In this document: piece after piece, positions 45,028 to 50,906 of the stretch
How positions within the stretch are numbered: the first letter of the stretch is position 1
Layout: every line of letters starts with the position of its first letter
Origin: a virus
IMG/VR virus record: IMGVR_UViG_3300013126_004080
Location: 1-51,615 of that record
DNA: 51,615 nt
Direction: 5' to 3' (one strand)
Notes under the pieces: generated by a model
The model's input: the letters and a program-made list of their open reading frames with translations, nothing else
What the model was told of the DNA's origin: nothing
Database searches by the model: none
Position numbers and translations under genes: made by a program

Positions 45028-45437
45028 TGGTTAAACTAGAAAATATGATAGAGGTGTTATTGTGTGAAAAGGATGACTTTCTAAAAGTAAAAGAAACCTT
45101 AACAAGAATTGGTATAGCTTCAAAAAAAGAGAAAGTTTTATATCAGTCTTGCCACATATTACATAAACAAGGTAAATATTATATTGTACATTTTAAAGAA
45201 TTATTTGCTCTTGATGGAAAAGAATCAGATTTTTCGGAAAATGATATTGCAAGAAGAAATACAATCGCAAGACTATTAGAAGATTGGGAATTAGTTGACA
45301 TTGTAAATAAGGAACTCATTAAAGAACCTTCAGTATCTCTTTCACAAATTAAAATTCTGTCTCACAAAGAGAAGGATGATTGGGAATTGATACCAAAATA
45401 TAATATTGGCAAAAAACCACAAAATTTGGCTAAATAA
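45027..45437 (+). CDS. regA: Translational repressor RegA
   Basis: A 136-residue protein matching RegA: MIEVLLCEKDDFLKVKETL, RIGIASKKEKVLYQSCHILH, YYIVHFKELFALDG, ARRNTIARLLEDWELV. RegA binds start regions of early phage mRNAs and shuts down their translation. Its start shares a base with the gp62 stop. A structured intergenic RNA follows. Confidence 0.94.
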   Translation: MVKLENMIEVLLCEKDDFLKVKETLTRIGIASKKEKVLYQSCHILHKQGKYYIVHFKELFALDGKESDFSENDIARRNTIARLLEDWELVDIVNKELIKEPSVSLSQIKILSHKEKDDWELIPKYNIGKKPQNLAK

Positions 45438-45440
45438 TTA

Positions 45441-45530
45441 TACCTCCCTTCGGGATGGGACTTGCCCTCCGAGGCAAAGACAAGTAAAATAAACCTCGGA
45501 CCAATGCCTTTTGGATTGGTAATTTTACTA
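45441..45530 (+). ncRNA. Structured intergenic RNA between regA and hsp20
   Basis: A GC-richer island with several compatible pairings. TCCC/GGGA makes a 5' hairpin (45445-45455). TTGCC (45462-45466) pairs with GGCAA (45473-45477) around the loop CTCCGA. Loop bases TCCGA can pair with TCGGA at 45496-45500, forming an H-type pseudoknot. GTAAAAT (45484-45490) pairs with ATTTTAC (45522-45528) enclosing CCAAT/ATTGG with a CC-TTTT-GG tip. It could be the regA 3' end, a leader controlling hsp20, or a separate RNA. I know no family that matches. Confidence 0.5.
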
Positions 45531-45556
45531 ACTCGCTTAATTTAAGGAGAACTAAT

Positions 45557-46003
45557 ATGACTTTTTCATACGGAAAATCTTTGCTTCCTTCCACTGTAGG
45601 ATTCGATAGGCTTCTTAGCACTTTCGAAGAATTTGATAACCTACAACTTAAACCTCAAACTTATCCACCATACAATCTCATCAAAGAAGATGATCTGAAT
45701 TGGACAATTGAAATTGCTATTGCAGGTTTTAAACGTGAAGAAATTGATGTTACTTATGAAAACTGCAAACTAATTGTGAGTGGTGCGATTTCAGAAAGTC
45801 AATCAAAAAAAGAATATTTGCATCGCGGAATTGCCAAAAGAGATTTTTCACACAAATTTATTTTGGCTGAAACTGTTGTTGTAAAAAACGCACAGATTGA
45901 AGATGGTACACTTGTGATCAAACTGGAAAATATCATTCCAGAAGAAAAGAAACCAAGAAAAATTGAAATTAGTACTGTTGCAGAAAAACTCTTGACAGAG
46001 TAA
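45557..46003 (+). CDS. Small heat-shock protein Hsp20
   Basis: A 148-residue alpha-crystallin domain protein. NWTIEIAIAGFKREEIDVTYENCKL and LIVSGAIS form the first strands, RGIAKRDFSHKFILAETVVV the middle, and GTLVIKLENIIPEEKKPRKIEI the end, which includes the IxI-type C-terminal contact (IEI). Such chaperones bind unfolding proteins; phage copies are common in aquatic T4-like genomes. It is preceded by AAGGAGA and the structured RNA above. Confidence 0.9.
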   Translation: MTFSYGKSLLPSTVGFDRLLSTFEEFDNLQLKPQTYPPYNLIKEDDLNWTIEIAIAGFKREEIDVTYENCKLIVSGAISESQSKKEYLHRGIAKRDFSHKFILAETVVVKNAQIEDGTLVIKLENIIPEEKKPRKIEISTVAEKLLTE

Positions 46004-46020
46004 ACAAAGTAGTGTAGGAT
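45992..46020 (+). promoter_or_regulatory. Possible sigma70-type promoter at the hsp20 end
   Basis: TTGACA (45992-45997) is a perfect -35 box. TAGGAT lies 17 bp downstream as a weak -10 box. Transcripts would start inside the loop of the hairpin at 46011-46047. Confidence 0.4.
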
Positions 46021-46047
46021 TACTATTATCGATAGGAGTCCTACACT
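46011..46047 (+). promoter_or_regulatory. Hairpin covering a ribosome-binding site
   Basis: AGTGTAGGA (46011-46019) and TCCTACACT (46039-46047) are perfect 9-bp complements; an inner CTAT/ATAG adds four pairs. The AGGAG ribosome site (46034-46038) lies in the internal loop and the ATG of the next gene follows immediately. Read-through mRNA would hide the site. A transcript starting at the candidate promoter above would lack the 5' arm. Confidence 0.65.
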
Positions 46048-46179
46048 ATGGAAAATTACTTTACAATTGTAAACTTTAGCATCTTTATGCTGGGAGCATT
46101 TTTTGGTGCTTTGGTTGGGCGACTATTAACTTTCTGTATAATGTCTATTTGCTTTTTAGTATTACTTTTCAAGCCATGA
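46048..46179 (+). CDS. 43-residue membrane protein
   Basis: ATG 46048 opens a 43-codon frame, MENYFTIVNFSIFMLGAFFG at the start, ending LVLLFKP before TGA 46177. Two hydrophobic stretches (about residues 6-21 and 25-40) separated by Gly-Arg-Leu suggest a small two-pass membrane protein. AGGAG lies nine bases before the start. The stop overlaps the next ATG (ATGA). A holin-like or inner-membrane modulator role is possible but unproven. Confidence 0.62.
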   Translation: MENYFTIVNFSIFMLGAFFGALVGRLLTFCIMSICFLVLLFKP

Positions 46180-46367
46180 AAACAAAAGATCAACCCGTAA
46201 AATTGCGTAATCGTTTCAATTTGACCGATGTTTACTACACTTATACTCATTGGTCAACAAAAGAAATTGATGGTGTTATTTTTCTATCTGTTGTAAAAGA
46301 ATATCCCTCTTCAAAAACACAAACAATTCATTATATTCGTAAAGATTCTTTGGAAAAAACAAAATGA
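46176..46367 (+). CDS. Small hypothetical protein (63 residues)
   Basis: ATG 46176 overlaps the stop of the membrane protein, and its own stop overlaps the phosphoesterase start, so it is embedded in an overlapping operon. The protein has charged and aromatic residues (RFNLTDVYYTYTHWSTKEID, FLSVVKEYPSS) and looks like one small alpha/beta domain. No family recognised. Confidence 0.6.
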   Translation: MKTKDQPVKLRNRFNLTDVYYTYTHWSTKEIDGVIFLSVVKEYPSSKTQTIHYIRKDSLEKTK

Positions 46368-47131
46368 AAATTGCTGTTGCATCGGACCTACATCTTGAAT
46401 TCGGAAAAATCTCACTTGAAAATGAGGAAAATGCAGAGGTTCTGATTTTATCTGGTGATATTTGTGTAGCCGCACACTTTAAACAAAGTTTCATTGATTT
46501 TTTCCGTGAATGTTCGGAAAGATTCCCTCATGTAATTTACATTATGGGTAATCATGAACATTATGATGGTGATTATCAACTAAGTTACCAACTTCTAAAA
46601 GACGAACTTTCAAGTTTTGAAAATGTATATCTCCTTGAAAAGGAAGTCGTTAAAATTAAAGACTTCACTTTTATCGGTGGCACTTTGTGGACCGACATGA
46701 ACAAGAATGATCCAAATACTCTTTGGCATGTTCGTCGCGTTATGAATGATTTTCGAATTATTCGCAACGGCGGGAGTAATGTTCTAACTCCAGATGATGT
46801 TTATTCCGATCATTTGCAAATGATTGATTTCATTAAGAATGTTGTCGATGTAAATAAAGAAGGTAAATTTGTTGTCGTTGGGCATCATTCACCGTCGAAA
46901 CTTTCCATCAAACCGAAATATGAAAAAGATGTGCTAACAAATGGTGCTTATTCAAGTGAATTGTCAGAATTCATTCTAGATCGCCCACAAATTAAACTAT
47001 GGACTCATGGGCATACACATGAAACATTTGATTATATGATTGGGTCAACTAGAATTTTATGCAATCCTCGTGGTTATATTGACTATGAAAAACGTGCGGA
47101 TGAATTTGAACTTCTTTTTACGGAGATTTAA
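46364..47131 (+). CDS. Calcineurin-type metallophosphoesterase
   Basis: A 255-residue protein with the full set of metal-binding motifs: VASDLHLEFG (DxH), LSGDIC (GD), IMGNHEHYDG (GNHE), VVGHHSP (GHH) and WTHGHTHE (GHxH). It hydrolyses phosphoesters; nucleic acids, cyclic nucleotides and nucleotides are all possible substrates. Distinct from gp47, which has a capping domain. ATGA overlap with the upstream small gene. Confidence 0.85.
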   Translation: MKIAVASDLHLEFGKISLENEENAEVLILSGDICVAAHFKQSFIDFFRECSERFPHVIYIMGNHEHYDGDYQLSYQLLKDELSSFENVYLLEKEVVKIKDFTFIGGTLWTDMNKNDPNTLWHVRRVMNDFRIIRNGGSNVLTPDDVYSDHLQMIDFIKNVVDVNKEGKFVVVGHHSPSKLSIKPKYEKDVLTNGAYSSELSEFILDRPQIKLWTHGHTHETFDYMIGSTRILCNPRGYIDYEKRADEFELLFTEI

Positions 47132-47133
47132 TT

Positions 47134-47415
47134 ATGCCTCTCTATGAAATTGATGTACTTGTAACATTTCGCAATAAGTATATTATTGAAGCAAATGAAC
47201 TTGAACATGCATTTGATGAAATGGTTTTCACTGAAAACACCCGAGAATTTAGTGAAGTAACTCAAAAATTTTTAGGTGAAAATATTATTGACGGTAAGGA
47301 AATTTCTAAAGAAGAAATTCCAGTTTTATTGGAGCGTCTAAAAGAAAACAAAGACGAAATCGCAAGTTACTGGATGGGTGAAAAACTCATTCACAAGGTA
47401 GATTACACAAAATAA
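47134..47415 (+). CDS. Small hypothetical protein (93 residues)
   Basis: MPLYEIDVLVTFRNKYIIEA suggests a beta-strand start followed by acidic helices (EISKEEIPVLLERLKENKDE). It starts two bases after the phosphoesterase stop and ends just before tRNA-Arg. No motif identifies its role. Confidence 0.6.
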   Translation: MPLYEIDVLVTFRNKYIIEANELEHAFDEMVFTENTREFSEVTQKFLGENIIDGKEISKEEIPVLLERLKENKDEIASYWMGEKLIHKVDYTK

Positions 47416-47419
47416 TTTT

Positions 47420-47494
47420 CTGACCGTAGTTAAATGGATATAACATGGGTCTTCTAAACCCAGATTCCAGGTTCGATTCCTGGCGGTCGGGCCA
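47420..47494 (+). tRNA. tRNA-Arg(TCT)
   Basis: Cloverleaf: acceptor CTGACCG/CGGTCGG with one G-U, D-stem GTTA/TAAC, anticodon stem TGGGT/ACCCA around CTTCTAA (anticodon TCT), T-stem CCAGG/CCTGG with loop TTCGATT. G is the discriminator and CCA is encoded. It reads AGA, a common Arg codon in this AT-rich genome. Confidence 0.93.
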
Positions 47495-47511
47495 TTTAAA
47501 AAAGGAATTTT

Positions 47512-47961
47512 ATGTCACAAACAGTAAGGAATCTAGAAAGTGCATTGGCAGGTGAGTCCATGGCACACATCAAGTATCGTTACTTTGCTAGAATTGCACG
47601 AGAAGAGGGATTCGAAGAAGTTGCACGGCATTTCGAAGAAACGGCGGATCAAGAAATCAAACATGCTTGGGGGCATCTTGAACTTTTGATTGGTAAGCCT
47701 TCTACGAAGGAATGTCTTGAAAAAGCAATTGCGGGCGAGACCTACGAGTATACTGAAATGTATCCATTATTCCTTTCAGTTGCTGAAACTGAAGGGTTGC
47801 ATCATGCCGCTGAAATAGCAAAAGAACAAATTCAAGAAAGTCAAGAACATGCAGAACAATTTATTGAAGTATTAAAGAAAGCAGAGAAAAGGTTTGCCGC
47901 TTTGAAAAAGGTTGAAGAGCGTCATGCAAACGCATATAAAAAAGTATTGGAGGCACTATGA
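47512..47961 (+). CDS. Rubrerythrin, diiron domain only
   Basis: A 149-residue four-helix ferritin-like protein. The first half has LAGESMAHIKYRYFARIA and ADQEIKHAWGHLEL; the second half has AIAGETYEYTEMYPLFLSVA and EIAKEQIQESQEHAEQF. The Glu and ExxH residues build the two-iron site of rubrerythrin, an H2O2-reducing enzyme. The usual C-terminal rubredoxin domain is missing from this chain but is encoded by the next, overlapping gene. Confidence 0.92.
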   Translation: MSQTVRNLESALAGESMAHIKYRYFARIAREEGFEEVARHFEETADQEIKHAWGHLELLIGKPSTKECLEKAIAGETYEYTEMYPLFLSVAETEGLHHAAEIAKEQIQESQEHAEQFIEVLKKAEKRFAALKKVEERHANAYKKVLEAL

Positions 47962-48092
47962 AAACGGAATATGTTTGTGTAGTATGTGGGCATGTACATG
48001 ATGAAGAAACAGAAGGTGCATGGGAATCTCTCTCTGATGATTTTGTTTGCCCAGAATGTGGCGTAGGTAAAGAAGATTACGAGGCCGTGTGA
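47958..48092 (+). CDS. Rubredoxin (44 residues)
   Basis: ATG 47958 overlaps the rubrerythrin stop by 4 bp and opens a 44-codon frame ending at TGA 48090. YVCVVCGHVHDEETEG and FVCPECGVGKEDYE give the two CxxCG knuckles that bind the single iron of rubredoxin. The spacing between them is short, as in rubrerythrin-fused rubredoxins. It probably passes electrons to the rubrerythrin encoded upstream. Confidence 0.88.
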   Translation: MKTEYVCVVCGHVHDEETEGAWESLSDDFVCPECGVGKEDYEAV

Positions 48093-48520
48093 AAGATAAA
48101 TTCGTTCACGCTTATATGAAAACGGCAGAGACCTTTGCGGAACTAAGTTCCGCAAGGCGTCTTCATGTTGGTGCGATTATTGTAAAAGATGATCGTATTA
48201 TTTCCATTGGTTATAATGGAATGCCGTCCGGATGGGATAATAATTGTGAGGATGAAAAATATGAAGAAGATGGATTTCATGTCACACTAAAAACAAAACC
48301 TGAGGTACTGCATGCTGAAACAAATGCAATCGCTAAGTTGGCAAGGTCTACTGAATCTGGCCTCGGCGCTACTCTTTTTGTCACTCATTCTCCTTGTCTT
48401 GACTGCGCAAAACTGGTATTTCAGTCTGGCATTGATTCCGTGTTTTATAGGAATAGTTACCGCAGTGAAGATGGCATACGATTCTTGGAAAAAGCAGGAG
48501 TCAAAGTAAATAAGATATGA
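48089..48520 (+). CDS. cd: dCMP deaminase
   Basis: A 143-residue zinc deaminase. VLHAETNAIAKLA supplies the zinc His and catalytic Glu; THSPCLDCAKLV gives PCxxC; RRLHVGAIIVKDDRIISIGYNGMPSG (shown by its ends RRLHVGA and NGMPSG) is family-typical. It makes dUMP for thymidylate synthesis. A GTG start at 48089 overlaps the rubredoxin stop by 4 bp; the family N-terminus is lost if the internal ATG at 48116 is used. Confidence 0.9.
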   Translation: MKDKFVHAYMKTAETFAELSSARRLHVGAIIVKDDRIISIGYNGMPSGWDNNCEDEKYEEDGFHVTLKTKPEVLHAETNAIAKLARSTESGLGATLFVTHSPCLDCAKLVFQSGIDSVFYRNSYRSEDGIRFLEKAGVKVNKI

Positions 48521-48526
48521 TAAATA
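48519..48526 (+). promoter_or_regulatory. Putative late promoter for the SprT-like gene
   Basis: GATAAATA overlaps the dCMP deaminase stop and lies 26 bp before the next gene. It fits NATAAATA. Confidence 0.5.
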
Positions 48527-48552
48527 TGGGGTAAAAACTTCTGGAGAATAAT

Positions 48553-49071
48553 ATGCATCTACGAATATTTAATAGCCCAGATAAAAAATTTACTCCATAT
48601 GTTAGAAGATGCGCATTATTTTACAGTGAATATTTGATTCCAAATAAAAGACTCCGTGATAATTTATCAATCAAAATAAAATTTAATAAAAAAATAAATT
48701 ATTGGGGTTTAGCATACATAGAAGATTATAATAAAAATAATAAAGCTAGGAACTTTATAATAGAAATACACCCTTGGATAGGAGCAAAAGAAATATTTAA
48801 AACACTTGCTCATGAGATGGTACATGTCAGACAGTTTGCAAAGGGGCACACAAATGAAAGTCTTAGTAAATGGAAAGGTGTGCCAATAAACGCAGACACT
48901 ATCGATTATTATCATCATCCCTGGGAAATGGAAGCATATAGTTTAGAGACTTGTTTGTTTATGAAATATGCCACAAAAGAGCAAATATGGAATGTGTTTA
49001 AAGGTATTGGTAATCCTGATCTTCCAATAAAAGAAGAAAAGATAAAATGGAGAAATGACACAGAAGAATGA
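48553..49071 (+). CDS. SprT-like zinc metallopeptidase
   Basis: A 172-residue protein. HEMVH (H87-E88-H91) within TLAHEMVHVRQFAKG is an HExxH zinc site, followed by HHPWEMEAYSLET, typical of SprT/peptidase-like phage proteins. It may cleave a host or virion protein late in infection; related eukaryotic SPRTN cuts DNA-protein crosslinks. It overlaps the next gene by 4 bp. Confidence 0.75.
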   Translation: MHLRIFNSPDKKFTPYVRRCALFYSEYLIPNKRLRDNLSIKIKFNKKINYWGLAYIEDYNKNNKARNFIIEIHPWIGAKEIFKTLAHEMVHVRQFAKGHTNESLSKWKGVPINADTIDYYHHPWEMEAYSLETCLFMKYATKEQIWNVFKGIGNPDLPIKEEKIKWRNDTEE

Positions 49072-49814
49072 GAACCGCTTTATTATTAACAGGTAATCCT
49101 AGATTTTCAAAATATTTTGATACACAAATACAAAATTTGAAAAATAGTGAAATCGACTGGTATATTGTTTTTTGGAAAAGAGAACCTGGTTTTGATCCAA
49201 AAATTTCACATAATTGGTTGAATATAAAAACATCAAAAGATGTTTTGAATAAAATAAAACCTTTTCTTCCTTCCGGGCATCGTATTAAATATATTGAATT
49301 GCTTGATCCTAGCGCATACTTAGAATTGCCATATAATTATCAAGATTACTATAGTAATCCTATAAATGTTTGGCAACAATATAAAATACTTCAGTATTGT
49401 GATCATTGGAGAAGAGAACTCGATTGTTACGATTTGGTTGTTAGATCAAGAACGGATTTAGGTTTAAGTGAACCAATAGATTTAAAATTGGCGCATTCTT
49501 GTTTAGTTAAAACTCCCAATTTAATCTATACACCAAACAATCAAAGAAATGGATATCTTGTGAACATTGGAGATTATCAAACTGGGTTTTGTGATCAATT
49601 TGCAATAGGATTGCCACATGTCATGTCAATTTATTGTGACGCAATTGATACATTTCATGATTTATACATGGAAGGAACTAAATATAATCCCGAATACCTA
49701 CTACAAACTGCACTTTTTAAAAGAAATATATTGTGGCCTACAACAACATTTGAAATTTTGAGAGAAGAGGTACATTGGCAACCAATAGAACATGGTATAT
49801 GGGCTGAAATATAA
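49068..49814 (+). CDS. Putative glycosyltransferase-like protein
   Basis: A 248-residue protein opening with TALLLTGNPRFSKYFDTQI and holding YDLVVRSRTDLGLSEPI, a pattern seen in uncharacterised glycosyltransferase-like families (RSRTD in place of a DXD). The C-terminus has a TALFKRNILWP stretch. Substrate and activity cannot be told. It is the last protein gene before the promoter of the tRNA cluster. Confidence 0.5.
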   Translation: MRTALLLTGNPRFSKYFDTQIQNLKNSEIDWYIVFWKREPGFDPKISHNWLNIKTSKDVLNKIKPFLPSGHRIKYIELLDPSAYLELPYNYQDYYSNPINVWQQYKILQYCDHWRRELDCYDLVVRSRTDLGLSEPIDLKLAHSCLVKTPNLIYTPNNQRNGYLVNIGDYQTGFCDQFAIGLPHVMSIYCDAIDTFHDLYMEGTKYNPEYLLQTALFKRNILWPTTTFEILREEVHWQPIEHGIWAEI

Positions 49815-49838
49815 AGTGTTGTATTTTAAACACACTGG

Positions 49839-49866
49839 TTGACAAATTAACCTACACCTGTATAAT
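49839..49866 (+). promoter_or_regulatory. Consensus sigma70 promoter of the tRNA cluster
   Basis: TTGACA (49839-49844) and TATAAT (49861-49866) are both perfect and lie 16 bp apart. The promoter starts transcription about 30 bp before the first tRNA fragment, so the tRNA region is likely read early by host polymerase. The same layout and -10 flank recur at 51574-51601. Confidence 0.88.
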
Positions 49867-49902
49867 TACATATATACGATCTTTAAAAAAATTAGGTTTT
49901 TC

Positions 49903-49951
49903 GGAAGCGTGGCAGAGCCCGGTTTATTGCACTAGTTGGAAATACTAATTC
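49903..49951 (+). pseudogene. 5' part of an interrupted tRNA-Ser
   Basis: GGAAGCG (acceptor strand) is followed by TGGCAGAGCCCGGTTTATTGC, nearly identical to the D-arm region of tRNA-Ser(TGA) at 50428, then ACTAGTTGGAAATACTAATTC. The GGA triplet suggests a tRNA-Ser(GGA), but in the downstream context only a four-pair TAGT/ACTA stem forms and position 33 would be G. The matching 3' part lies at 50522-50558, about 570 bp away. Either a broken gene or a split tRNA. Confidence 0.72.
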
Positions 49952-49952
49952 T

Positions 49953-49960
49953 TATAAATA
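49953..49960 (+). promoter_or_regulatory. Late promoter for HNH gene, in a hairpin loop
   Basis: TATAAATA, an exact T4-type late element, lies in the loop between ATACT...TC (49942-49951) and GAAGTAT (49974-49980), which can pair with a three-base bulge. The second arm touches the ribosome site AGGAGGA and reaches to the HNH start codon. Late transcripts beginning downstream of the element would lack the first arm. Confidence 0.65.
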
Positions 49961-49980
49961 AACATATAGGAGGAAGTATA

Positions 49981-50466
49981 ATGAACTGTCAATATTGCCA
50001 TAGAGAATTAGTTAACACTGGTGCTTTAACCTTGCACGAAAAACATTGTAAACATAATCCAAATAGAATTCAAAGAACTCGTTCGCCAAATGCGGGCGCA
50101 AAGAAAGGATCAACTCCTTGGAATAAAGGAAAGGAAGTTGGTAGATATGAGAAATGGAATGAAAAGTTTTCTTTAGAAAACGTTTTAACCGAGAATAGCA
50201 CCTACGCTAGACACCATGTGAAACGTAGAATTTTAGAAGAAAATTTAATTGAATATAAATGTCAGTGTTGTGGCATTGGTCCTGAATGGAATGGCAAACC
50301 TATGCCATTAATTCTCGATCATATCAATGGCGTAAACAATGACAATAGGTTAGAAAATCTTAGATTTGTGTGTAGCAATTGTGATTCACAGTTAGACACA
50401 TATAAGTCTAGGAATATAAAGAAAAAAGGTGTTGTGGCAGAGTCCGGTTTATTGCAACTGACTTGA
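49981..50466 (+). CDS. HNH endonuclease interrupting the tRNA-Ser gene
   Basis: A 161-residue protein from ATG 49981, six bases after AGGAGGA. CQYCHRELVNTGALTLHEKHC is a CCHC-like zinc knuckle. The HNH module CQCCGIG...LILDHINGVNNDNRLENLRFVCSNC has two CxxC pairs and the DH...N...N core. The last 12 codons (GVVAESGLLQLT) are read from the tRNA-Ser(TGA) gene, so the frame runs 39 bp into it and stops in the anticodon stem. A mobile, tRNA-targeted homing enzyme is the simplest reading. Confidence 0.85.
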   Translation: MNCQYCHRELVNTGALTLHEKHCKHNPNRIQRTRSPNAGAKKGSTPWNKGKEVGRYEKWNEKFSLENVLTENSTYARHHVKRRILEENLIEYKCQCCGIGPEWNGKPMPLILDHINGVNNDNRLENLRFVCSNCDSQLDTYKSRNIKKKGVVAESGLLQLT

Positions 50467-50519
50467 AATCAGTCGAACCAGAAATGGTTCCGTGGGTTCG
50501 AATCCTACCAACACCGCCA
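50428..50519 (+). tRNA. tRNA-Ser(TGA)
   Basis: Class II cloverleaf: acceptor GGTGTTG/CAACACC, anticodon stem ACTGA/TCAGT with loop CTTGAAA (anticodon TGA), variable arm GAACC/GGTTC, T-stem GTGGG/CCTAC with loop TTCGAAT, discriminator G, encoded CCA. It reads UCA and related codons. Its 5' end overlaps the HNH gene. Confidence 0.93.
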
Positions 50520-50521
50520 AT

Positions 50522-50558
50522 TTGGAAACCGTGAGTTCGAATCTCACCGCTTCCGCCA
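50522..50558 (+). pseudogene. 3' part of the interrupted tRNA-Ser
   Basis: TTGGAAACC is followed by a perfect T-arm (GTGAG, TTCGAAT, CTCAC), then CGCTTCC, which pairs fully with GGAAGCG at 49903-49909, discriminator G and CCA. It lacks its own 5' half and begins three bases after tRNA-Ser(TGA). The heptamer TTGGAAA occurs at both junctions (49936-49942 and 50522-50528). Confidence 0.75.
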
Positions 50559-50564
50559 AAATAT

Positions 50565-50656
50565 GGTGAGATGGCCGAGAGGCTTAAGGCAACAGGTTGC
50601 TAACCTGTCGGTTCAGGTAACTGGGCCCGTGGGTTCGAATCCCACTCTCACCACCA
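50565..50656 (+). tRNA. tRNA-Ser(GCT)
   Basis: Acceptor GGTGAGA/TCTCACC, D-arm GGCCGAGAGGCTTAAGGC, anticodon stem ACAGG/CCTGT with loop TTGCTAA (anticodon GCT), long variable arm, T-stem GTGGG/CCCAC with TTCGAAT, discriminator A, CCA encoded. It reads AGC and AGU. Confidence 0.94.
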
Positions 50657-50658
50657 AC

Positions 50659-50753
50659 GGTAGGTAGCACTGGTGTGCGGCGGGGCCTTATAAACCCTGG
50701 AGATCGGTCAGATGGGCTGAAACGGAAGGGATCGTAACCCTTACCTACTACCA
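50659..50753 (+). tRNA. Atypical tRNA-like gene, possibly Ile(TAT)
   Basis: A 95-nt element. Acceptor GGTAGGT/ACCTACT pairs with one G-U; T-stem AAGGG/CCCTT has loop ATCGTAA; CCA is encoded. GCAC/GTGC forms a D-stem with a very short loop. CGGGG/CCCTG forms an anticodon stem with a nine-base loop CCTTATAAA; a seven-base reading gives anticodon TAT. A 26-base stretch with TCAG/CTGA lies where the variable loop belongs. It may be a degenerate gene, a tRNA with an insert, or a non-standard tRNA. Confidence 0.5.
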
Positions 50754-50760
50754 AATTTTT

Positions 50761-50789
50761 GCACAGATGGCAGAGTGTTCTGAGATTAT
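50761..50789 (+). pseudogene. tRNA 5' remnant
   Basis: GCACAGATGGCAGAGTG followed by TTCTGAGATTAT resembles an acceptor strand plus D-arm (compare TGGCAGAG in both tRNA-Ser sequences). No matching 3' half with TCTGTGC is present before tRNA-Cys begins. Likely the leftover of a rearranged tRNA gene. Confidence 0.45.
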
Positions 50790-50863
50790 AACGGGTTGGC
50801 CGAGAGGTTAGGCTCTAGTCTGCAAAACTAGCCAGGTGGGATCGTTACCCACACCCGTTTCCA
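50790..50863 (+). tRNA. tRNA-Cys(GCA)
   Basis: Acceptor AACGGGT/ACCCGTT, D-arm GGCCGAGAGGTTAGGC, anticodon stem CTAGT/ACTAG with loop CTGCAAA (anticodon GCA), T-stem GTGGG/CCCAC with unusual loop ATCGTTA, discriminator T, CCA encoded. The T-loop starts with A where T is usual, a feature shared with the atypical element upstream. Confidence 0.9.
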
Positions 50864-50866
50864 TTA

Positions 50867-50906
50867 TTCGAACTTACATTTTATATAAATAATAAGTATG
50901 TTCGAA
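50867..50906 (+). promoter_or_regulatory. Hairpin with late promoter in its loop
   Basis: TTCGAAC (50867-50873) pairs with GTTCGAA (50900-50906), extended by TAC/GTA after one mismatch. The loop contains TATAAATA (50884-50891), an exact late element. The AGGA ribosome site directly follows the second arm. A late transcript would start near 50898, after the first arm, and escape the hairpin. This is the second case of this design in the tRNA cluster. Confidence 0.7.

Noticed and set aside
46011-46047. Terminator for hsp20
   Set aside because: The inverted repeat has a long loop and is followed by a start codon, not a U-tract; a translation-control hairpin fits better.
49903-50558. Group I intron in tRNA-Ser
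   Set aside because: The space between the halves is filled by an HNH gene and a complete tRNA, leaving no room for an intron core, and the two halves do not rebuild a full anticodon arm.
50681-50699. Ochre-suppressor tRNA (anticodon TTA)
   Set aside because: With T33 preceding the anticodon the loop reads TAT; TTA needs a shifted register, and TAA serves as an ordinary stop in this window.
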